This document shows, piece by piece, positions 26,566 through 32,352 of a DNA stretch of 64,000 nucleotides. Origin of the DNA: CAZEYT01 sp964516295. Its GTDB lineage: Bacteria; Verrucomicrobiota; Verrucomicrobiia; Chthoniobacterales; Terrimicrobiaceae. The stretch is from positions 1 through 64,000 of the forward strand of contig CAZEYT010000002.1 of assembly GCA_964516295.1 (NCBI GenBank), in the 5' to 3' direction. The notes under the pieces are model-generated. The model had not been told where the DNA came from and did no database searches. It saw only the letters and a list, made by a program, of their open reading frames with translations. Numbering within the stretch: position 1 is the stretch's first letter; every line of letters begins with the position of its first letter. The translations under genes and the position numbers were made by a program.

Positions 26566-27198
26566 ATGTCTGCAAGACGCATTTTGCCCGCCCTGTTTCT
26601 CTCGATCCTTGTTGCGTTTGCCGCTGGAACTTGGTGGATCGTCGGTTGGATGGAACGCGGCCCGACGCCGTCCAGCGGAGGACTTTACGTTCCCGGAGAG
26701 ATCCTTTTGCCCGGTCCTCACTTTCTCCAAGCCGATCCCGCATGGAGTGGAGATCTGCTTGGTCCGACGGAAGATACCATGGGCGAGGTCGGATGTGCCG
26801 TGGCCTCGGCGGCGATGGTGCTCGCGGGCTATGGCATCGATACCGATCCGGGCCGCCTCAACGCCTTCCTCACCCGCCTGCGCGGCGGATACACGCCCCA
26901 AGGATGGATCTATTGGGAAAAAGCCGCCGAGATCGACCCTTCGCGCGTCGCCCAACTCCTTCCGCACTACGAAGACAAGCCCTCGTTTTTCCTCATCGAC
27001 TGGAATCTCCTCCAGGGAAATCCGGTCATCGTCCGCCTGCGTTATCCAAACGGCATCACTCACTTTCTCGTCGTCTGTGGAAAACGGGGCTACGATTACC
27101 TCGTCCGCGACCCCGGAAGCGGCGGCCAGGCCGGTGTCTATCCCCTCAAAGACTTCGGCAGTCCCATCGAGGCGCTCCGATTTTATCGCAAACCCTGA
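26566..27198 (+). CDS. Membrane-anchored C39-like cysteine peptidase
   Basis: 210 aa with an N-terminal membrane anchor (RILPALFLSILVAFAAGTWW). The C39-type fold is shown by C77 in GEVGCAVASAAMVLAGYG, H166 in GITHFLVVCGK and D182 in VRDPGSGG. Double-glycine leader peptidases of ABC exporters share this fold, but here there is no transporter domain and no exporter gene nearby; the stand-alone Peptidase_C39_2 group is a better fit. The substrate is unknown. After its TGA stop the same frame stays open for another 113 codons (see the next entry). It is divergent from a second papain-fold gene. Confidence 0.8.
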   Translation: MSARRILPALFLSILVAFAAGTWWIVGWMERGPTPSSGGLYVPGEILLPGPHFLQADPAWSGDLLGPTEDTMGEVGCAVASAAMVLAGYGIDTDPGRLNAFLTRLRGGYTPQGWIYWEKAAEIDPSRVAQLLPHYEDKPSFFLIDWNLLQGNPVIVRLRYPNGITHFLVVCGKRGYDYLVRDPGSGGQAGVYPLKDFGSPIEALRFYRKP

Positions 27199-27285
27199 TT
27201 TCCAAACGACGGCCCCGGCCAAGAGTGGGCAGCTATAGTTAGTGCTAGGAACGGAGGACTACAGATCGCAAACGAAGAGTTTTCG

Positions 27286-27537
27286 GTGATTGCTCCCGAG
27301 GGCGGTTACAACAACCAAGTTCGGATTGACCAAGACTCACCGCGACCGGAGGGATTTCAAAGTGGAAGCCTCTACAAGGGGGGAAGATTTTTCGTCAAAA
27401 CATCAAAGGGCTATGCTGTGGTTGAATTTCGGATGGTACCAGGGAACAAGAGCCTACGATTGACCTCCTACTTGAATCCAAATCCCGCCAGCCGCAATCT
27501 TGAGTTTGATCCCGCCAAGACTATTCAATCGCCGTAA
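27286..27537 (+). CDS. Hypothetical small protein or 3' remnant of a gene
   Basis: The canonical reading starts at GTG 27286 (83 aa), but the frame is open all the way from the stop codon of the peptidase at 27196-27198. Readable protein-like sequence (GPGQEWAAIVSARNGGLQIA and onward) precedes the GTG. A perfect GGAGGA (27253-27258) lies six bases before an ATC codon at 27265, which would be a very rare start and would give 91 codons. The segment is visibly less GC-rich than its neighbours. It may be the 3' end of a gene that lost its 5' part, or a small gene with an unusual start. I recognise no domain. Confidence 0.35.
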   Translation: MIAPEGGYNNQVRIDQDSPRPEGFQSGSLYKGGRFFVKTSKGYAVVEFRMVPGNKSLRLTSYLNPNPASRNLEFDPAKTIQSP

Positions 27538-27836
27538 ACTCCGCTGGCTCGCTCTGGCACGCCACCTGCCAATAGAGGGGTGGTATCCCGGCGAGTCGGG
27601 ATGGAATTTCACAGGTCGGCGGCAGTTATGGTGCCGGTGCTCCAAGTGGTGAACGTTTGGAGCTGCGCTTTGGCGTCCACGTTTCTCAAGGATTACCCTC
27701 ATTTTTCGTGGCCGCGATACGAATGGCGGCTTGTCTGTGATCTGACGAAGATGATGTCCCATAGAATCGAAAAGCCATAGCGCCCGCGGGGCGTGGCCTT
27801 GGGAGTTCGGCGCAGGCCTTTCGCGGTCGCGGGTTG
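27538..27836 (+). other. Non-coding stretch with hairpins
   Basis: About 300 bp with no gene I can support. Short frames here have no ribosome-binding site or recognisable product. It does contain ordered structure: a GG-N10-GC motif at 27555-27570, an ATCCCG/CGGGAT hairpin (27585-27602) and a GCTCCAA/TTGGAGC hairpin with an 11-base loop (27639-27663). A small RNA is possible but not shown. Confidence 0.4.
27555..27570 (+). promoter_or_regulatory. Possible sigma-54 (-24/-12) promoter
   Basis: TGGCACGCCACCTGCC matches the sigma-54 consensus TGGCACG-N4-TTGC at most positions, with the essential GG and GC dinucleotides 10 bases apart. It lies in non-coding DNA. The window encodes one sigma-54 activator (8465-9871). 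No experiment or upstream activator site supports it. Confidence 0.25.
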
Positions 27837-28307
27837 TTACACCCGGATACTGCGGACTTCGGCGAACTCGGCGCTTTTCGAGCCGTATTGGCCTTTGACG
27901 GCTTCTTTGATGCTCTTCATTTTGGTGCGGAGCCCGGAGGTTTCGTCTTCATAAGCGGCGTAGCGGGCGGTTTGTGCGGCGGAGAGGGCGGCGGCTTTCT
28001 TCGCAAAGTCGGAGTTTGCAGACCGGTAGCTGGTGAGCAGGGTTTCGAGTTGGGATTTCTGGATGTTGCTTGTCACGGCCGGGAGGTAGTCGGAGATCGG
28101 CTTCACCGCCTCGAGAACCTTTTCGAAAAGTGCATCGATGTCGCCGTAGCTCTGTTGGCCGACTTTGCGCTTGGGCTTTTTGGGTTCGCCTTCCGGCGGG
28201 GTGGGGGCGGATTTCGTCGGGCGATAACCGCGAACGCCATCCGCCGCCTGTTTCACCGCGGGAACGAAGTGATTCCATGCCGTGTTGCTTTTGTCAAAGG
28301 CCGTCAC
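27837..28307 (-). CDS. Hypothetical helical protein
   Basis: 156 aa from a GTG at 28307. The start is uncertain: no ribosome-binding site precedes it, and the frame remains open further upstream. The N-terminal part is rich in aromatic and polar residues (NTAWNHFVPAVK), then a proline/lysine-rich linker (PPEGEPKKPKRK), then about 100 residues predicted by eye to be mostly alpha-helical (LLTSYRSANSDFAKKAAALS). There is no signal peptide and no recognisable domain. It sits 48 bp downstream of the zeta-type toxin gene on the same strand, so it could be a third gene of that unit. Confidence 0.55.
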   Translation of the reverse strand: MTAFDKSNTAWNHFVPAVKQAADGVRGYRPTKSAPTPPEGEPKKPKRKVGQQSYGDIDALFEKVLEAVKPISDYLPAVTSNIQKSQLETLLTSYRSANSDFAKKAAALSAAQTARYAAYEDETSGLRTKMKSIKEAVKGQYGSKSAEFAEVRSIRV

Positions 28308-28355
28308 CGGCGCGAGAGCGAGAGGAGGTCGTTTCGTTAACGTCCGGAGCCGTAT

Positions 28356-29003
28356 TCAGGTCGACGCGGTGCGGTGGAGGCGGTAGGCGGCGGCGATGAG
28401 GGGTTGGACCCACACGGGAGCTCCGGAGAGGTCGGGAGGGGCGGTGATGCGTTGGGATTTCGTCTCGAGCCAAAGAACGGGACGCGGGCGTTTGCCGCGG
28501 GCGGGGTCGGCTTCGAAAGAATTGTCGTAAACGCGCAGGTGGTGAATGTGGGGGAGGAGCCGGATGAGGTTCTCGCGGCTGGTCCGCCACCGCTCGCGGA
28601 TCTTGCTTTCGGGGATGTCGTGACCGCCGTGCGCCACGCGGGACTGGACGCGACGGATGTGAAGTTCCGGGCTCTCGAGTCCGCAGAACCAAACATGGAG
28701 CTGGCACCCGGTTCCGGCGGCTTGGATGAGGAGGTCGGTGATGGTGCGGCCGCCGAGGGTGGTTTCGAAGCGGTAGTCACGACGGGTGGTGATGGCCTCC
28801 TCCAGGAGGGCGCGGCCGATCTCCCACGCGTGGGCGTTGGCGAGGGTTTGCGAGATGTTTGGGTGGAGGGATTGGATGCGGGCGGCGATGGTGTCGGGGT
28901 TGTAGACATTCGAGCCGGTGGCCTGAAAAATATTCTGGCCGACGGAAGATTTTCCGGCTCCGTTCACACCGGCGAGGACGAAGATCTGCGCGGGCCGGAT
29001 CAT
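28356..29003 (-). CDS. Zeta-type toxin, P-loop kinase
   Basis: 215 aa. The P-loop is AGVNGAGKSS (11-20). It is followed by YNPDTIAAR (34-42), which contains the zeta-like acidic residue (D37), and RFETTLGGRTITDLLIQAA (78-96), a region typical of zeta toxins and related UDP-N-acetylglucosamine kinases. Zeta toxins poison peptidoglycan synthesis by phosphorylating UDP-N-acetylglucosamine. The ATG overlaps the antitoxin stop by four bases, the normal antitoxin-first arrangement. Zeta usually pairs with an epsilon or PezA-type antitoxin; here the partner is Phd/YefM-like. It could also be a non-toxic zeta-family kinase. Confidence 0.83.
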   Translation of the reverse strand: MIRPAQIFVLAGVNGAGKSSVGQNIFQATGSNVYNPDTIAARIQSLHPNISQTLANAHAWEIGRALLEEAITTRRDYRFETTLGGRTITDLLIQAAGTGCQLHVWFCGLESPELHIRRVQSRVAHGGHDIPESKIRERWRTSRENLIRLLPHIHHLRVYDNSFEADPARGKRPRPVLWLETKSQRITAPPDLSGAPVWVQPLIAAAYRLHRTAST

Positions 29004-29368
29004 TTTTTCCGCAATCGGTCACGTCGAGCCCCGGCCACGGCGGCGGCCCCGAGTTCTTCCGGTGTGGCATTGAAGGCCCGAAGAGCGGCGGCTTTTTGTT
29101 TGGGGGATTGCATGTCTTGAAGGACCCCGCGGTATTCTTCGAGCAGGGACTGGAAGGTCTCTTCCTCGCCGGATTTCCAGGAAACGTATTCGTCGTAGGA
29201 GACGAGAACGGCGCGTGGCTTGTCGTGTTTGGTAATGGCGACCGCGTGGCCGAGGGAGACTTGGTCGAGGACTTCGGCGGTGGAGTTTTTGAGGGCCGTG
29301 GCGGTGACGGTGGGGAGCTCGCGCAGGCGCGGGGAGGGGGACGACGTGGGGTGGTATGTTTTGGCCAT
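29000..29368 (-). CDS. Phd/YefM-type antitoxin
   Basis: 122 aa from the ATG at 29368. The Phd/YefM fold lies at about residues 18-70 (VTATALKNSTAEVLDQVSLG, then AITKHDKPRAVLVSYDEY). This domain binds DNA as a dimer and autoregulates the operon. A C-terminal extension (residues 71-122; LLEEYRGVLQDMQSPKQKAA and an Ala-rich end) would be the toxin-binding part. No ribosome-binding site precedes the ATG, and a predicted promoter ends about at the start codon, so a leaderless transcript is likely. The gene overlaps the zeta-type toxin by ATGA. Confidence 0.82.
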   Translation of the reverse strand: MAKTYHPTSSPSPRLRELPTVTATALKNSTAEVLDQVSLGHAVAITKHDKPRAVLVSYDEYVSWKSGEEETFQSLLEEYRGVLQDMQSPKQKAAALRAFNATPEELGAAAVAGARRDRLRKK

Positions 29369-29414
29369 AACGGACAAAATAGCCAAAATGTCCCCGGTTT
29401 CAATTTGAAACCGG
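29359..29414 (-). promoter_or_regulatory. Promoter and nested operators of the toxin-antitoxin unit
   Basis: On the minus strand, -35 TTGAAA (29398-29403) and -10 TATTTT (29376-29381) are 16 bp apart, placing transcription start at or next to the antitoxin ATG (29368). A perfect 21-bp palindrome of two 10-bp arms around one base (29394-29414) covers the -35. GGACA/TGTCC arms (29372-29393) and TTTTGGC/GCCAAAA arms (29359-29365, 29382-29388) cover the -10 and start. This fits autoregulation by the Phd/YefM-type antitoxin. Confidence 0.6.
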
Positions 29415-29424
29415 CGGGCCGCGT

Positions 29425-29454
29425 GGATCGGGGTCGTTGGAGTGACCCCGATCC
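29425..29454 (-). repeat. Perfect 11-bp inverted repeat
   Basis: GGATCGGGGTC and its exact complement flank an 8-base loop. It lies between the adhesin 3' end and the antitoxin promoter. There is no T-run on either side, so it is not a standard terminator, but it could be a transcription block or 3'-end stabiliser for the adhesin mRNA, or another operator. Confidence 0.55.
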
Positions 29455-29474
29455 GAATCCCTGGGAATGACGGG

Positions 29475-31688
29475 TCAGGCCTGACGCGAGGCGCTCCGGA
29501 GCCGGAGCCGACGGCCAAGCAGCCAGATGGCGAGGCCGCCGGCGAGCAGACCGGCGGTGCCGGGCTCAGGAACGACGATGACGTTCAGGCTACCCTCTTG
29601 GAAGTAGGCCGATTTTCCACCGCCGAGCGCAGCCGCCTGGTCGAAGCCGAGGTTCGCGACATCCGCAAAGTCGAAGACGGCGCTGCCGTTGATCAATGTA
29701 TAAGTGCCATTGGAGGTTGAGCTGTCGAGACCCAGCAGGCTCGCTATGCCAAGATTGCCGAGGTCAACGGAAGCTCCATTGACAGTGAGAGTGGAACCGG
29801 GGTTGAAGACAAAGCTGGCACCATTTTGCAGGCTCAAGCTGCCAGAGATGGTGCCATCGCCGCCAAGCGCGGCGCCTCTCTGGACAATCAAATCTCCATT
29901 GCCGGAATGGGTTCCATCGATGATCAAGGTCCCGGCTGTCACGGTGGTCGTGCCAATGTAGGTGGAATCGCCGCCTAGTGTGACGGTTCCGGATTGGATG
30001 TTGACGGCTTCGAATCCGGTGAGCTCCTGACCGAAGTCGAAGCTGTTGCCGACCCCGAGGTCGAAGTTGAGGGTATCCGTGCCCGAGCCGCCATCGACCG
30101 CGCCGGTGATGGTGGCGGTGCCGCCCTGGATATTGAGGGTGTCGTCGCCGCCTTCGAGAGTGATCGCGCGACCATTACTGCCGGAGATCGTGCCGGAGTT
30201 TGTGACAACGTCGTTTCCATCACCGGTTTGGACGGCGGACCCATCGCCGCGGATGAAACGGGCGGAGCCTGCAGAGTAGGTCACGCCGTCGAGCGTGCCA
30301 TTTGCGGGATCCACACTGCCGTCCTGGCGAAGAACGGTGGCTGTGGGTTCGGGGATCGCGCCGCTGCCATTGATGGTTCCGCTGTTGGTGATGGTATCGG
30401 CGAAGTTTCCTTCGAACCGGATGGCGAATCCATTGAGGCCTTCGACCAGTCCCGCGTTGGTGACCGAGGTGGCGGCGATGGCGCTTCGGTTCAGGTTGGA
30501 GTCGTTGTTCGCGAGGATGCCGCGGTTTCCGCCGCGGATGATGCCGCTGGCATTGTTGAGGACGGTGCCGCCGCCGATGGCGACGCCTTCGGCGCTGTTG
30601 GCGCGGCCACCGGTGTCGAATCCGCCCGCTGCTTCGCCAAAGATGAGCCCGTTGTTGGTAATGGTGGCGGCCCCGTCAACGTCCACGCCGTCCCCGTCGC
30701 CATCGTTGGTGAAGCTGGCCGTGCCGGTCCGATCGATCACATTTCCGGAGCCGGCGTATTTGCCGCGGATCTCGCCGTCGTTGACGATGACGACGTCGGA
30801 GGCCGTGGCAGTCGTCGTGTCGAAGCCCACGCCCGATCCATTGCGACCGATGATCGAGCCGGTCGAGAGATTGTTGACGGTGATTCCAGTGGCCGTTTCT
30901 GCCGCCTCGACGCCGTGGCGGGCTCCGCTGATGGTGCCGTGGTTGTTCAGGCTCGAGTTGGTGCCCGTCTCGAAGGAAACGCCCTCCGAAGCGCTGAAGG
31001 TCTCGGTCGTGATGTTGTTGGGAGGGGCATTGAAGACGTTGTTGGCGGGGCTGTCGTTGACGACCGAGTTGCCCAGGACGGTTCCGTAGTTTGTGAATGT
31101 CATGTTATTGCCGAGACGCACGGCGTCGTGGCCGTCAGCCCGGATGAGGGCGGTCGAGTTGGTCGTGGATCCGTTCACCACGCTCCCGCCACTGGCGGAG
31201 GCGAGGTCGAGGGCCTGTCCGGTTGCGATCGCGGAGGCGGGATTCACGGTCAGGTTCGGGCCGCTGTAGATGGTGCCGAGGTTGGTTGCGTTGAAGACGT
31301 AGTTTCCCGAGCCGGTGAAGCGCCCTTGGACGGCATCGTCGCTGGTTGCGCGAATGAGGCCGTTGAGTCCGACATTGAGATTGAACGTGTGTCCGCCGGC
31401 GGCGCTGACGTTGGCCGTCCGCAGAGCACGTCCCGAGCCGGTTTGGATGAGCAACCCATCAATGGTGAGATTGTAGGTCCCGGAGGTTCCCGCTGCGCCG
31501 AAGCTGACGCCGTCTGTTCCGCCGCCCTGACTCCTGGTGTCGCCATCGTTGAGGATGTAATTGGTGCCGGGTACGTTGGCTGAGAATGCGCCCGCGTTTG
31601 TTCCGGCGGCGATGGTTTGAGCGTGGCTCAGTGCAGGCAGAAGGGCGAGCACTCCGGCGGCAAAGATACTTAGATAACGGGGTTTCAT
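29475..31688 (-). CDS. PEP-CTERM autotransporter-repeat adhesin-like protein
   Basis: 737 aa. Signal peptide MKPRYLSIFAAGVLALLPALSHA, then a long Asn/Gly/Thr-rich passenger of imperfect beta-strand repeats of the type 'ITNSGTING', 'VTNSGTISG' and 'TYIGTTTVTAGTLIIDG' (autotransporter-associated beta strand). At the end is a PEP-CTERM signal: VPEPGTAG, a hydrophobic segment LLAGGLAIWLLG, and a basic tail RRLRLRSASRQ. It should form a beta-solenoid and be processed and anchored by an exosortase, which is not encoded in the window. There is no autotransporter beta-barrel domain. A surface or extracellular-matrix role is likely. It is transcribed away from ybeY, with a 157-bp leader/promoter region. 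Confidence 0.88.
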   Translation of the reverse strand: MKPRYLSIFAAGVLALLPALSHAQTIAAGTNAGAFSANVPGTNYILNDGDTRSQGGGTDGVSFGAAGTSGTYNLTIDGLLIQTGSGRALRTANVSAAGGHTFNLNVGLNGLIRATSDDAVQGRFTGSGNYVFNATNLGTIYSGPNLTVNPASAIATGQALDLASASGGSVVNGSTTNSTALIRADGHDAVRLGNNMTFTNYGTVLGNSVVNDSPANNVFNAPPNNITTETFSASEGVSFETGTNSSLNNHGTISGARHGVEAAETATGITVNNLSTGSIIGRNGSGVGFDTTTATASDVVIVNDGEIRGKYAGSGNVIDRTGTASFTNDGDGDGVDVDGAATITNNGLIFGEAAGGFDTGGRANSAEGVAIGGGTVLNNASGIIRGGNRGILANNDSNLNRSAIAATSVTNAGLVEGLNGFAIRFEGNFADTITNSGTINGSGAIPEPTATVLRQDGSVDPANGTLDGVTYSAGSARFIRGDGSAVQTGDGNDVVTNSGTISGSNGRAITLEGGDDTLNIQGGTATITGAVDGGSGTDTLNFDLGVGNSFDFGQELTGFEAVNIQSGTVTLGGDSTYIGTTTVTAGTLIIDGTHSGNGDLIVQRGAALGGDGTISGSLSLQNGASFVFNPGSTLTVNGASVDLGNLGIASLLGLDSSTSNGTYTLINGSAVFDFADVANLGFDQAAALGGGKSAYFQEGSLNVIVVPEPGTAGLLAGGLAIWLLGRRLRLRSASRQA

Positions 31689-31742
31689 GGATTGTTTGGC
31701 GGAGGCACATGATGAAAACCGGGGATGGCTCGCAAGCTAGAT

Positions 31743-31804
31743 ATTGTAACACTTATGTGACGAAAAATGCCTTGACGATTCGTGGCTCGCCGCACGTGCG
31801 GCGA
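31743..31804 (-). promoter_or_regulatory. Adhesin upstream region with 18-bp palindrome
   Basis: An exact 18-bp palindrome with a CACGTG centre (31787-31804) lies about 100 bp upstream of the adhesin start. A -10-like TACAAT (31743-31748, minus strand) is nearer the gene; no good -35 is visible, which would fit an activator-dependent promoter. It lies 41 bp downstream of ybeY and lacks a T-run, so it is unlikely to be a terminator. Confidence 0.4.
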
Positions 31805-31845
31805 CGTGGATTCGGGTGTGGCCGGCGGGGCTTTTCCCGATGGGT

Positions 31846-32352
31846 CTACCTGGGAATCTTCGGACGGGAAGGGAGCACTTTCTTCCGTGCGCGCGTGAGG
31901 ATTCGGCTCTGTGAGGCGGCCATTTCTTTTGCGTCGGCCGGGGAAATGTCGTCGAGCCCGGCGAGGTGGAGAAGGCCGTGGATCATGTAGAGAGCGAGTT
32001 CCTCGGTGGGGGAGTGGCCGAACTCCGCGGCGCGTTCGAAGGCGACCGGGGCGCAAACGATGATCTCGCCGTAGGGGAAGGTGATGACGTCGGTCGCTCC
32101 GAAGATGCCGAGAAATTCGCGGTGGACGGCGGCCATCTTGCGACGGCCAACGACGGAAATCTCGATGGTATCCAGCCGGGCGAGCGGGCCGCGTTTCTCG
32201 AACGCGACGGCGACGCAGTGGGGGAGCGCGGCGGCGAGGATGGCCTCCGCTGTCGTTCGGTCGTATCTCCCGCCGCGTTGGCGGTGGGTGATGGTGACCT
32301 CAGGCAGCAGATTTTTGGTCGCGTTTTTCGGAGCCGGATTCTTTTTCTTCAC
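31846..32352 (-). CDS. ybeY: Endoribonuclease YbeY
   Basis: About 168 aa if the GTG at 32352 is used; this overlaps the upstream gene by 53 bp. There is no ATG near the family N-terminus, and a CTG around 32310 is the only closer alternative. The metal-binding motif is HGLLHLAGLDD: the first two zinc ligands are His and the third is Asp instead of the commoner His, a variant the family tolerates. YbeY takes part in 16S rRNA 3'-end maturation and ribosome quality control. The order phoH - HD hydrolase - ybeY is conserved in many bacteria and strengthens the call. Confidence 0.88.
   Translation of the reverse strand: MKKKNPAPKNATKNLLPEVTITHRQRGGRYDRTTAEAILAAALPHCVAVAFEKRGPLARLDTIEISVVGRRKMAAVHREFLGIFGATDVITFPYGEIIVCAPVAFERAAEFGHSPTEELALYMIHGLLHLAGLDDISPADAKEMAASQSRILTRARKKVLPSRPKIPR

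Noticed and set aside
27580..27780. 66-codon frame in the non-coding stretch
   Set aside because: No ribosome-binding site, no recognisable sequence; overlaps the hairpins. Kept as non-coding.
29994..31583. 529-codon open frame on the plus strand opposite the adhesin
   Set aside because: It is the complement of the repetitive adhesin; it lacks any signal or family and simply mirrors the repeat codons.
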